The notes beneath the pieces were generated by a model. It made no database searches. It was not told where the DNA came from and saw only the letters and a list, made by a program, of their open reading frames with translations. The position numbers and the translations under genes were made by a program. From Antilocapra americana (taxonomy: Eukaryota > Chordata > Mammalia > Artiodactyla > Antilocapridae), in the NCBI GenBank assembly GCA_007570785.1, contig ML660772.1, positions 35,478,267 to 35,542,266 on the forward strand: DNA of 64,000 nucleotides, given 5' to 3'. The stretch's first letter is position 1. The number at the start of each line of letters is the position of its first letter. Positions 51,752-63,569 of the stretch are shown piece after piece.

Positions 51752-51960
51752 CTTTTTTAAATTGAAGTATAGTTGTTTTACAATGTTGTATTAATTTCTC
51801 CTATATAGCAGAGTGATCAGTTTTATATATACATATACACACATATGTGTGTGTATGCATTATTTTTAATATTCTTTTCTATTGTGGTTTATCATAGGAT
51901 ATTGAATATACTTTCCTGTGCTATACAGTAGCATCTTGTTTAAATAGCTCTCTATTGTAA
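51752..51960 (-). mobile_element. Artiodactyl L1 3'-terminal fragment (antisense)
   Basis: aaattgaagtatagttgttt, tcctatatagcagagtgatc, a TA/CA-rich tract, tctattgtggtttatcatag and gtgctatacagtagcatctt. This is the complement of the L1 tail seen at 14412-14568. Confidence 0.85.
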
Positions 51961-52029
51961 ACAGATTTCACATCTTCAGACTGTTGTTCACCATTCAAAA
52001 ACGGAGAACAGGAGTCTGCAGAGTGAATG

Positions 52030-52502
52030 TGATGGAGGTTGGATGGTGGCTACCCTCTCCCCCCACGTTAAATTCGTAGAACCTGTGGGTATTAATTTAT
52101 TTGGAAAAATAGTCTTTACAGATATAATTAAGATAAAAATCTCGAACTATGGAGATCATCTTGGGTTAACTGAGTATATCCTAAACCCAGTAACACATAA
52201 GCTTATAGGACAAAGGCAAAGGGGATTTAGTACAGACAAAACGGAGGACAGAGAAGAAGACAATGAAAAGATGGAGACAGAGATGGAGTTATGCTGCCAG
52301 AAACCACTGAGAGCTAACTGGAGCTGGAAAAGGCAAGAAAGGGTTCTCCACTAGAGCCTTCAGAAAGAGCAGAGCCCTGCTGACGCCTGATTTCAGGCTT
52401 CTGGCCACGAGAACGAGAACGGTGAGAGGGCAATTCTGTGTTGGTTTAAACCCACAAAGTTTGTGGTCATTTATTGCAGCAGCCTTAGAAAATTAATACA
52501 CA
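52030..52502 (+). mobile_element. MaLR/MLT1-like LTR (sense)
   Basis: In order: acctgtgggtattaatttat, ttggaaaaatagtctttaca, gatataattaagataaaaat, ccactagagccttcagaaag, agccctgctgacgcctgatt, gcagccttagaaaattaata. This is the MaLR-type LTR consensus through to its 3' end. Confidence 0.65.
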
Positions 52503-53029
52503 TAGGGTGTAGTTTAACCAGTAAAACTTGTTTCTGTGGAAGGTTGCTTCTCAGAGGGAGTTTTATTGACTCTTTCCTAGCCAATGAATGGATGCAAACT
52601 CTTGAGAGTAAAATGTGATTTCCAAGGGACGAGGTGTCATTTTGATGATGCAGAGTTAAGCACTGCCTGCAGTGCACAGTGACCTAAGTTTGCAAATTTT
52701 GGAATTTATCTAATGGACTGATGGAAAGTGTTGTTCTCTGAGCATTAAATTATTTTCTATTACAGTTTATGAGAAATTTAGGATGGAAATGTGTTCCTCT
52801 TATCAAGTCCACAGTCATATTTCCCCAGTTTTCCCCCACAATGTCTGTTACACAACTTTGAGTAAATAAATGGAAATGAAAATCTAGTTACGATGAACTT
52901 TAGGGAACTATCTGACCAGTAATACTCCTGATGCCACAGATAAGATTTATTTGAATCACAGGGCAGAACTCATAATGTATGTTGTACAGTCATCTAAAAC
53001 CGTGTTATAAAATTAAAGCTATTGTCATT

Positions 53030-53500
53030 TAGGATTTCATACAGTCAGAAAGAGTGGAGTTTTTATGAACTGCTTTTGAAGAGAAACTGGGCAGCACATA
53101 TCAAGGAACATGTTCTTAACTTTGACCACTGAAGCTACCTCTGCATGTATATCCCAATAAAATAACCCTAAATTAAAAAATTAAAAGGTATAAATGCAGT
53201 GATATTCATTATGGAATTACTCAAAATAGCAAACTATGAGTAAGTTTAGTCATGGAATGGTTTAAAGATTCTTTGTCATATGGAATATCATGCAATCATT
53301 AAAAAATATGCTTTTGAAGACTAATAACATGGAGAAATCTTTTAATAATAACAGGTAAGAGTAGTCTGCAGCAATAAACTTATAAGCTCATTAGAACAAT
53401 GTAAACAGTATGCATGGAAAAACTAACTGAAGGAAGTATGCTAAAAAGCTTACTAACAGAAGGTGTGTAGGGTCATGATTCTTCATTATTTTTGTCTGAT
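53030..53500 (+). mobile_element. Old L1 3'-end remnant (sense)
   Basis: tgtatatcccaataaaataa, catggaatggtttaaagatt, atggaatatcatgcaatcat and tgaagactaataacatggag follow the L1 3'-end order, at high divergence. Confidence 0.6.
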
Positions 53501-56399
53501 TTTCTTACTTTCTGAACGTTACTGTGGTTGTTCTGGCTCAAGCTGACCAGCGCCAGTTTGAGCAGGTGCACTGGATGTTTTTGTTGTTGATATCAGTTGG
53601 TGTGAATAGTCACATGTAAGCCATAGGTCTCCCCCGTCTCCTTTCCTTAAATCTTCAACATCCTAGTTACCAGGTAGTATCTTAGGATGAAAGGAGGAAG
53701 TTAATTTCTTTTTTAACTTTTGTCCAAAGTTTGGAAACCGTATCTCTAAACCTACATATTCATGTACTAAATTTCATGTTGCTTCTACTTTATCATGATT
53801 CAGATCCCACTATAGCTGCTGAATATCTGGGTTTGGAGTTTCATTTCCTTCTGGTTTATCCCTCTATAATTTCTTGGAATTCAGGTGTCTTGTGAACTAG
53901 ACTAAAATGACAATCTTAATTTGCTGAGAATAGACAGTTTCTCAAATTTAAGTGTCTTACCAGTGTATTTTTATTAAATCTTTGCCTATTGCTGTTATTT
54001 GGTTTCCAGTCCTAGTAAACAATAAAACAGATGAATAAAAAATTAGCCAAAAAAAACAGTAAGGTGAAGATATTATTTGGGTTGACTGCTTGATTTTTTT
54101 TTTAACGTGTACATGTTCTTAGCTATGATTTTTTTCATTGCAAATGTATAATATACACATATATTTATTTATTCTTACTTTGTATGCTGGAATTAAACTT
54201 ATCAGCATCTAATAAAGTTCCCTTAAGGCGCTAGACATCCAAGATATGCCGATGCCTGAAGACATTGAGAAATATCATTTTATTTTACGGCTTTGATGTC
54301 TGGTATCTTTTAATAGCACTTGGAAGAATAACTTTTTCAGTTGACATAAATTTTGTTTACATGTAAATAAATCAGTAGGAGAGCAGATTTTGAGAAAAGA
54401 CAAGAGAAGGAAATGAAGGCACTAGGCAGCTGAGGAAGAGAGAAGGCCTGCTAGGAGGTGTGGAAAATAAGCATCCTTCTACCTCCCAGTTTGCCTGGGG
54501 TAGGCCCTGCATCTTAGAGTCTTATGACTTGAACCAAAATTCAGAGGTCGTTTTGCCCAGCTGTGACTGAGGGGGTTCCCGGGACATAGGACTTTCAGTT
54601 TTAAAACTATGAAAGTCCCAGCAAACCTTGTGCAACCAACCTCCCACCTCCTGCAAAGATCCCTTCCTACATGACAAACAGAAGCCATCACTGTTCCCAC
54701 TTTACAGATGCGGCTGCTGTCAGCCAAACTTGGTAATCTCAGTGATGGGAAGCCAGCTAACTGGCCTGTTGGAGGCTTCCTCCTCAGACAGAAGTATTTC
54801 CCCATCATTTACATGCCTTGGTGTTTTCTTATATGAAAATCACACAGCACTTACATTTTCAAAATCTAGAAAACCAACTTGAGAAGTAAAAAATCAAATA
54901 ACCCTAGCCCCTCACTCTTCAGCTCAATATACATAATTGTTTCAATTCAATTTAACATTCAAGGTCTGTGTTAAACTCTGCAGGTATTTGATAAAAGAAG
55001 AAAGACTGATGAATAAATACTTGGTTAAATATATCTAAACATGATAGCCCAAAATAAGAGCCTCTGTTGGAATAAAAGTGTAATATGTGTATATGAGAAA
55101 TCCAAATGCAGATAATTAAATCTAGGCCATATCAAGTGTGTCCAATCAGTCACATTTGACAAGTTAATTCAGATTGGTTTAATTATCTGTACATCTTTAC
55201 CTCAAAGGGTGAATGACAAACTTTGATCAAAGAGAAAAAATTATACTATAAAAATAATATTATGAAGATAATTTTGAAGAGGAGGAAAAACTCAAGGGAA
55301 GCCACAGTTTCAATTATAACCCATATTCATTAACTGTCATTTTTAACAAGGAGATAAATCCTGTTATAATTAAATGTGTATAAGGTGCTAAATTTAGTGA
55401 CTGTGCAACAGTATTGCAACTCAGAATAAAAGGGAAGCCTGGAATAATTTTTTCAAGACAAAGAAGAGAGCTTAAAATTAATATTAGAAATATAATTAAT
55501 TTCTCTGGAGCAGGCAAGTGCATTACTTAATACCAACCTTAAATGTGCTTTTAGATAAAATTAGTCTGATTTTTCTTTCCCCTCTTTTTAGATTAGGTTT
55601 CTACACAGGCCAAATACACCAGATGATTGTGAAATTTTCACTTTAATTTGCATGGCTTTGTTTCACATTAGAAATGAGAACAAAATGCAGTGTAACTGAC
55701 AAAGTGTAAGGGAATACCTCTTGGTTAAAGAATGGAATTAATTATCAAAAATTAAGGAATAAATGCTCTGTGTCAGTAAAAATAAATTTAAGCTAATTCC
55801 ATGGCTATCGCATTTTTCTTAATTCTACCAGTAATTCTATAACATTAATTTAACCAGATTTCTGGATTCTTCTCAGTGCAACAGATTGTTTAACTGAAGA
55901 ATCAGTTGCTTTGGAGGTTTATGCATATACTTGAAATTTGAAGTCAAAATCACAAAATAACATGCCATGCACTTAGCCAGTAAATAGCATATTATTTTTG
56001 TACTTCTCTAGAAATTGTTTTATATGATGGCTGTTACTAGTTCTGGGTATTTTTGAAAACCTGTAACTTTCAGCAAAGAGATGTGTAGATGTAACTCTGG
56101 TTCCTGAAACTCTAGCCAGTCAGGGGCCAAAAATATGCAGTTTCAAAATAAAATAATAAAATTGGGATAACCAATGATATTTTACATATAAAAAATTTCA
56201 GACAATGGATTTTTATTTTGATTAAAAGTGTTATTTAAAAAAAACCTCTTGAGTTTGAATATCAAGATTAAAAAGAAAATATACTGCTATCATTTCTGCA
56301 CTATTTAAAGTGCAACTGAAAAACAAGTCCATCTTATATCTTCCCAAGAGTAAAGATACTGAGTAGCATTGTAAAGAATAGAATGTTAAAATAAATAAG
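53501..56399. other. Intergenic, longest repeat-poor stretch
   Basis: About 2.9 kb with no repeat or gene I can name. AT-rich from 54.8 kb on. It is the best place in the intergenic interval to look for conserved non-coding elements. Confidence 0.4.
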
Positions 56400-56685
56400 A
56401 ACTAGAAGTGTAATGTACAACATGATAATTATAATTAACACTGTTGTATATTATACACATAAGTTGTTAAGAAAATAAATCCTAAGAATTATCATCGCAC
56501 ACAATTTTTTTTCCATTTCTTTAATTTTGTATCCATATAAAATGATGGATGTTCACTAAACATTATGATAGCCATTTCAAGAGGTATGTAAGTCAAATCA
56601 TTATGCTATACACCTTAAATTTATAGAGCACATTTATGTCAGTTATATCTCTGTTAAAACTGGAATAAAAGTAAAACAGTAAAAA
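56400..56685 (+). mobile_element. L1 3'-terminal fragment (sense)
   Basis: agtgtaatgtacaacatgat, tatacacataagttgttaag, atggatgttcactaaacatt and cattatgctatacaccttaa, ending gttaaaactggaataaaag. L1MA-like tail. Confidence 0.7.
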
Positions 56686-57196
56686 TAGTCACAGACTAAA
56701 TAGAGTAGGTAATATTACCTCTTATGATTTGTTAGTCTAGGAAACAAAGGATCAGACAACTTCAGAGGATTCCTTAATGTATGTTTCTATCTTATTTTTC
56801 TTGAATATATCTGATCTCTATTATCTCATAATTTTTTTTTTTTTTTTGAATCTCAGTTATCTTTTTCTGGCCTCCTCTCCTAATTATATTTCAACAGTGT
56901 AAAGGAGTAAATTCCAAGAGATGGTGAGGGACAAGGAAGCCTGGTGTCCTGCAGTGCATGCAACTTGACAAAGAAGACAAAGAAGACTGTGTTGGTTCTT
57001 TACTTCTTTCCAAAGGAATTTTATTTTCTGTTTTTCTTTGAAAACAGGGAGCCATTCTCACTGGCTAGAGCAGGTTTTTAAGGTGAAGATAGGTATAGAT
57101 TGTCTTCAGGTTCTTTATGTAAGACTCTGATTGTCCTATTTTGCATTCTTGTTATCAGAATTATTCTGTATATCCACAAAACTTATCTTATTAAAA
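56686..57196. other. Intergenic, unassigned
   Basis: A T17 run near 56829; otherwise nothing recognised. A few bases near 56930 (caaggaagcctggtgtcctg) resemble a BovB tail scrap. Confidence 0.4.
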
Positions 57197-57510
57197 GAGC
57201 TTCCCTGATAGCTCAGTTGGTACAGAATCCACCTGCAATGCAGGAGATCTGGTTTCATTTCTGAGTTGGAAAGATCCGCTGGAGAAAGGATAGGCTACCC
57301 ACTCCAGTATTCTTGGGCTTCCCTTGTAGCTCAGCTGTAAAGAATCCACCTGCAATATGGGAGATCTGGGTTCGATCCCTGGGTCAGGAAGATCCCCTGG
57401 AGAAGAGAAAGACTACCCACTCCAGTATTCCGGCCTAGAGAATTCCATGGGCTACAGTCTATGGGGTCACAAAGAGTCGGACACAATTGAGCAATTTTCA
57501 CTTTCACTCT
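57197..57510 (+). repeat. Bov-tA SINE with internal tandem duplication
   Basis: A first 5' half-unit (gagcttccctgatagctcag to cactccagtattctt) is fused to a complete second unit starting gggcttcccttgtagctcag and ending cacaattgagcaattttcac. The total length is about 310 bp instead of about 210. A possible 7-bp direct repeat tattaaa flanks it. Confidence 0.88.
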
Positions 57511-57607
57511 TGTATTAAATTAAGCTTGATTTTTAGAATAAATCAGGAAGGTTAAGGAATGTCACTGAGTATTGACATGTCTGTAAAAGGTTTTTACATC
57601 AGATAAT

Positions 57608-57925
57608 TCAGTTCAGTCACTCAGTCATGTCTGACTTTGTGACCCCATGGACTGCAGCATGCCAGGCTTCCCTGTCCATCACCACTGAAAGATGAACTCC
57701 CCAGGTCAATAGGTGCCTAGTATGCTACTGGAGATCAGTGGAGAAGTAACTCCAGAAAGAAGAGATGAGCCAAAGCAAAAACAACACCCAGTTGTGGATA
57801 TCAACAGTGATGGACGTAAAGTCCAATGCTGTATACAGCAGTGTTGCATAGGAACCTGGAATGTTAAGTCCATGAATCAAAGCAAATTGGAAGTGGTCAA
57901 ACAGGAGGTTTTGCATAGAAACTAA
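57608..57925. mobile_element. Rearranged BovB: inverted 3' end joined to 5' region
   Basis: 57608-57683 is BovB 3'-terminal sequence in reverse (cagttcagtcactcagtcat to ccctgtccatcacc). From 57684 the sequence switches to the BovB 5' region in forward orientation (gatgaactccccaggtcaat to ggaagtggtcaaacaggag), colinear with 44970-45190 of the long element. About 2.7 kb of element is absent at the junction. Confidence 0.85.
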
Positions 57926-58564
57926 TATATCTTTTTTAAGGAATCAGGGAGCAAAAGTAAATATGATTGTAATTCATCATATAATATCTAAGTCTAGTCA
58001 TTGTGAACTTTTCACTGTAAGATAATCATGTGTGTGTATATCAATTTTATGGAAGTGCATCTTTCTTCAAATATGCAGTATTACTTCTTGGGGAGAACTG
58101 AAGAATTCTTTTTCAACCGTATAAGGATCGTTGAAATTTTATCTCTTCAGTACTCTATGAGAAATTATGTTGTCCTAAAAGGTAGGAATGGCAAATTCTG
58201 TCTAAATCTATATGTCTGTTTGAATGTCTCTCTAAACTAGGTTGAATTTGCATTTACTCAGTTCTAGGTAAATGGCTAGGTAAGGATAACCACTTAAGAT
58301 GATATTCATGAACAGAGGACATTGACTAATTAATAAATTCAACCAAGGAACATGGGTGAGATTTTTTTTTGTTTATTTTAAACACCTGCCCCCACCGAAT
58401 CAGAAGTTATTTCTTGCATTTAAATCTCAGATAAACTCTGAAAATCATTTACAAAGATATATTCTTAAACTTATAACAAAGCATAAAATTATGACAGCCA
58501 ACATATGCATATATATTTCCAAACACCACTTACAAAACAATAAAAGAAGCAACAGAGAAGTAAT
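57926..58564. other. Intergenic, unassigned
   Basis: AT-rich; no feature recognised. Confidence 0.4.
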
Positions 58565-58665
58565 TTTTAAAAAGTTTTATTTTTTATTGTTATAGCCAAT
58601 TACCAAGCAATCTTGTGATAGTTTCAGGTGAATTGGGAAGGGACACAGTCATACATATGTTTGTA
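58565..58665 (-). mobile_element. Ruminant L1 3'-terminal fragment (antisense)
   Basis: A T-rich start, then cttgtgatagtttcaggtga and gggacacagtcatacatatg, matching the cattle-type L1 3' UTR complement. Confidence 0.65.
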
Positions 58666-58667
58666 TC

Positions 58668-58782
58668 CTGCTGCTGCTGCTAAGGCACTTAAGTTGTGTC
58701 CAACTCTGTGCGACTCTATAGATGGCAGCCTACCAGGCTCCCCTGTCCCTGGGATTCTCCAGGCAAGAACACTGGAGTGGCT
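58668..58782 (-). repeat. Bov-A SINE unit, partial (antisense)
   Basis: ctgctgctgctgctaaggca, ggcagcctaccaggctcccc and ccaggcaagaacactggagt: one Bov-A unit in reverse, lacking its outer end. Confidence 0.88.
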
Positions 58783-59288
58783 TAACTTGGTTTCTTGGTT
58801 CCCCTTCCTTGGTTTCTTATTCAATTCAAATAGTTTAAGAAAACATAAACCAATTTAAAGGAATTTAGTAATATGTTGTTATGACATAATTCCCATAAAT
58901 GGTCATTTAAACCCTATTATATAACCCACAGGTGGTTACACCTTCAGAAACAAGCTTTCAAGGAAGCTCACCATATGGTGGAAGACCAAATCTTAACTCT
59001 CATCCCTGAAGTAAATCCAAATATAGTATTCTTTGTAAGATTTGGAATTTCTTTTGATGTAATTGATTTTTTATCCTTTCATACAATATTCTGTAAATAT
59101 TAATATTTATTGAGCAGGTATTGTGTGCCAGATACAGCACTATTTGTACTAAGATGTAAAGAGGTCTAAAATAAAACAACAAATTACTTAATTCTGAAGG
59201 CCTCAGTTTGCAAACAGAAAGGAAAGACATCAGCTAGGCTTTGTGCTAAGCATTTCTGGTAGGCATCTCATCGGGACATAAGTAACAG
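58783..59288. other. Intergenic, unassigned
   Basis: No feature recognised. Confidence 0.4.
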
Positions 59289-59503
59289 GGGGCTTCACAG
59301 GTGGCTCAGTGGTAAAGAATCCTCTTGCCAAGCAGGAGATGTGGGTTCCCTGGGTTGGGAATATCCCTTGGAGAAAGAAATGGCAACCCACTCCAGTACT
59401 CTTGCCTGGGAAATCCCATAGACAGAGGAGAGGCACCTGGTAGGCTACAGTCCATGACGTTGCAAAGAGTTCGACACAACTTAGCAACTACAGGACAACA
59501 AAT
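59289..59503 (+). repeat. Bov-tA SINE with target-site duplication
   Basis: Head ggggcttcacaggtggctca, tail tagcaactacaggacaaca. The direct repeat gtaacag (59282-59288 and 59504-59510) extends to 9 bp with one mismatch. Confidence 0.9.
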
Positions 59504-59894
59504 GTAACAGATACAAGTATAACCTTTTGTGCAGGTGAAGAAAGGGACTCAAGGAAAGTTACTAACTTGTAAAGCGCACCCTATGATTGGATAGTAATTG
59601 GCAGGACCAGGAGTAAAGCCTGTTATTGCAGGGCTTTAAGCCTGTGCTTTTAGAGCCCACCATAAGCTTTATAGTGCTGCCAACTCAGGGAAGAGAGAGC
59701 TCTAGGGTGGGAAGGGAGCTGGTGTCACACAGGAGGTAATATTTTAAGAGCAACTCTAAATAAGCTGTGGCAAAGAGAGAAGGTTGAGGTGGGAAGGATA
59801 GCACAAATAAGTATGCTCACAAATAAGTATGCTACAGGCAGATCCTGTGGAGCAGCTCCAAAGAGAATAGCATGTTTTCCAAAATGCTGGTGGT
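59504..59894. other. Intergenic, unassigned
   Basis: Single-copy-looking sequence. No feature recognised. Confidence 0.4.
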
Positions 59895-59905
59895 AAGAAG
59901 AGTGT

Positions 59906-61262
59906 AAGAAAACTGGAAAAGGTCAGTTTTCCTTCCAATCCCAAAGAAAGGCAATGCCAAAGAATGCTCAAACTACTGCACAATTGCACTCATCTCACAT
60001 GCTAGTAAAGTAATGCTTAAAATTCTCCAAGCCAGGCTTCAGCAATATGTGAACCGTGAACTTCCAGATGTTCAAGCTGGTTTTAGAAAAGGCAAAGAAA
60101 CCAGAGATCAAAATGCCAACATCTGCTGGATCATCAAAAAAAGCAAGAGAGTTTCAGAAAAACATCTATTTCTGCTTTATTGATTATGCCATAGCCTTTG
60201 ACTGTGTGGATCACTATAAACTGTGGAAAATTCTGAAAGAGATGGGAATACCAGACCACATGACCTGTCTCTTCAGAAACCTGTATGCAGGTCAGGAAGC
60301 AACATTAGAACTGGGCATGGGACAACAGACTAGTTCCAAATAGGAAAAGGAGTACGTCAAGGCTGTATATTGTCACTCTGCTTATTTAACTTATATGCAG
60401 AGTACATCATGAGAAATGCTGGGCTGGAAGAAGCACAAGCTGGAATCAAGATTGTTGGGAAAAATATCAATAACCTCAGATATGCAAATGACACCACCCT
60501 TATGGCAGAAAGAGAAGAGGAACTAAAGAGCCTCGTTGATGAAAGTGAAAGAGCAGAGTGAAAAAGTTGGCTTAAAGCTCAACATTCAGAAAACTAAGAT
60601 CATGGCATCTGGTCCCATCACTTCATGGCAAATAGATGGGGAAACAGTGGCTGACTTTATATTTTGGGCTCCAAAATCACTGCAGATGGTGATTGCAGCC
60701 ATGAAATTAAAAGACGTTTACTCCTTGGAAGGAAAGTTATGACCAACCTAGACAGTATATTAAAAAGCAGAGACATTACTTTGCCAACAAATGTCCGTCT
60801 AGTCAAGGGTATGGTTTTTCCAGTGGTCATGTATGGATGTGAGAGTTGGACTATAAAGAAAGCTGAGTGCTGAAGAATTGATGCTTTTGAACTGTGGTGT
60901 TGATATTGGAGAAGACTCTTGAGAGTCCCTTGGACTGCAAGGAGATCTAACCAGTCCATCCTAAAAGAGATCAGTCCTGGGTGTTCATTGGAAGGACTGA
61001 TGTTGAAGGTAAAACTCCAGTACTTTGGCCACCTGATGCGAAGAGCCAACTCATTGGAAAAGACCCTGATGCTGGGAAGGATTGATGGCAGGAGGAGAAG
61101 GGGACGATAGAGGATGAGATGGCTGGATGGCGTCACCAACTCAATGGACATGGGTTTGGGTGGACTCCAGGAGTTGGTGATGGACAGGGAGGTCCAGCGT
61201 GCTGTGGCTCATGGGGTTGCAAAGAGTCAGACACGATTGAGCGACTGAACTGAACTGAACTG
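59906..61262 (+). mobile_element. BovB, 5'-truncated, with 11-bp target-site duplication
   Basis: A 1.36-kb BovB flanked by exact repeats aagaagagtgt (59895-59905 and 61263-61273). It encodes, in broken frames, NIYFCFIDYAIAFDCVDHYK, LLRNLYAGQEAT-like sequence, the catalytic box as RYANDTT (60481-60492), NIQKTKIMASGPITSWQ, VVMYGCESWTIKKAEC and RIDGRRRRGR, and ends cgactgaactgaactgaac. Frameshifts and stops make it inactive. Confidence 0.94.
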
Positions 61263-61273
61263 AAGAAGAGTGT

Positions 61274-63304
61274 TTAGGGTGGGATATGAGGCTAAACAGC
61301 TTGATAGGAGTGCCGTACAAAAGGCCTTGTGTACTATCTACAGTTTATCCTTTAGGACTGGAGCAGGAGCCTCAGGTTTGTGCTTCAGAGGTAAACCTGT
61401 TAAAGAAATGTGGAAGAAGTTGAATTCAGGGGGTAGTGAGGGCAGGTGGTGGTGGTTCTGGTGGTGGGGAAACTGGAGTCAAGGAGCCCACCAACTTGTT
61501 CTTTGTGAGAGATGATCAGACTGGAGAAACTAAAAGCTGTTGAAGGGGAGGAGAGAAAAGTGACATATCTGACACATACCTTGACGTATTGATGCCCCCA
61601 GTTGAATGTGAGGAGGAAAAGAATTAAGGGAGTGGACGGAGTCTAGGTGATGTGATCCTCAGATTCATGAATTAGCTAGCTGGGAGGGTGACACCCATTC
61701 CCTGATGGAACTTTAGAAGAGCAGTTGATGGTGAGGAAGTAATTAGTTCCCTTTTGGACAGGATGAGCTTGGGGTGACTGTATGCCAGCCCACTGAGAGA
61801 TGATCAACCAACTAAGGGACATATCTGGGGTGTCACTATTTCATGAATGATCTCACTCAGTAGCCACCCTTCACTCTTTATTCTTTCCCTGCCTATCCTA
61901 TCAGTAACCAAGTTACGTCAACTCTACCCGCTTGGTATGTAATTGCCACTTACATAAATCTTGGTCATTTGGATTAGTGTGTGCAATGCCAAGTACCTGT
62001 GAACACTTTAGCATTTGTACAAGGCCCTTCACATTCAGAAACTCTCCAGCTTTATCCATTTTGACACCACTCTGTGAAGAGCCTGCATTCCAGCCATACT
62101 GAAGCAGCTGCAGTTCCCAAGAGATCTTGTTCTCACTCAATTCTGCATCCAACCATAAAGACACGTCTCCAACTCCAATCCCCATCTCTAGCTGCACACC
62201 AGGGAGAGGCAATGATGAGTAAGACAGACTGACCCTCCAGGAGCGCCTAGGAGACAGTCAGCAAACTGGTTCAACTGAGCCATATTTATGTCCATTCCTT
62301 GAGGTTCACTGACAGCATAAAGCCAGACTCCAGGATATTCACTTAAATTAAATACTCCTATTGCAGGGAATCTGGTGGGTTACTCAATCATCACATAAAA
62401 TAGATGTTTCATGCTCTCAAGTTGTTCTATTCTACTGGGAATCCAGGCACCATTGTTAGATAAAAAATTGCTTTGTAAATGCTACAATAAATATGTATAA
62501 AAAGGTACGGGTGTATCATTTTCTCTTATCCTTTCCAGTATCTCACTGCTTTAGTAGATCAAATGTATCATAGATACCAGTAGCTGGAAGTGAGGCTTGG
62601 AATTGGTGAAAATGTAAAAGTAGTTCTATTATGTAAGACATAATACGTAAAATACATGTAAAAAGTTAAAACAGCTTGTTTTATTATGGAGGAAATGACA
62701 AGTAAGCAAAACAAAATTTATAATAAACTATTCTGCTGAATGCTCAGAATTCCAACAATGTCTTGGCTGTAGATTGGATTACCTGCAACTGCATCATCAC
62801 CCTCCAATACATAGAAAGTGAAATTATGTATGGATAGAAAAAGAAGAAAACTTTATTTGGTGAAGACAACGTTCTACTCAGTACAGATAAAAAAAAAAGT
62901 TTGTAATTATTGTTTAAAGTAGCCAATTCAGAGTAAGCCAAAATTATCCCAGAGAACTGTTTATATTAAAAACAGGTTGAGAGGTTTTTGAACTGTCATC
63001 TCCTCCCAAATTGGAAGATAAACACTCTTCTTGTGAAGATTTCTTTCAAAACCCCCGGTATGGCTTCCGGGAAGACAAAACAAAGGTAAATAGCGTCCAA
63101 CCCAAATCTTGTTCAACAGAATGATTCATTTCCAGGCCCATTAATCGGTGACAGGAATACATCTATTTTTTTTCTAACTTCTCCGGGTTGATTCATCCTT
63201 CTGAATCTAAATTCTGAGAGAAAGGAGTAGAGAGTTGGTTTTAGGACCTCGGGAGCTAGCATTCATCATGCTGCAAATCAATTTTGGCTCCAGCTGAAGG
63301 TAAA
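61274..63304. other. Upstream flank of ST7, unassigned
   Basis: About 2 kb without a repeat or gene I can name. The region from 61270 to 62350 is less AT-rich than the rest of the intergenic DNA. It may include ST7 regulatory sequence, but nothing specific is visible. Confidence 0.4.
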
Positions 63305-63415
63305 TTGCTCAACCACTTTGTGCCTCAGTTTCCCTTATCTATACAAGGGGGATCGTTCAAGGATTAGGTGAGATTGTACAGACATAATAGGAAGCTCTCA
63401 ACATAAGTCAGTTAC
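63305..63415 (+). repeat. MIR SINE fragment
   Basis: gctcaaccactttgtgcctc, agtttcccttatctatacaa, then a diverged aggattaggtgagattgtac segment: the 3' half of MIR. It lies about 150 bp upstream of the ST7 CpG island. Confidence 0.6.
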
Positions 63416-63569
63416 CATAAACATGTCAAGGGTTTCCCTCAGTACGCCACTTAGCTTTTCTTTCTAAATATTAGCATAAATATAAATGGCATCAGAACGC
63501 GAGGGGCAGGAGCCACGTGATCCTTCCACGAAAGCCACTTGTAGGGGCCTTCAGAGAGTTAGCAATAAG

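Noticed and set aside
63474..63487. ataaatataaatg as the ST7 TATA box
   Set aside because: About 290 bp before the ATG and outside the CpG island; CpG-island promoters seldom use TATA and no start site is known here.
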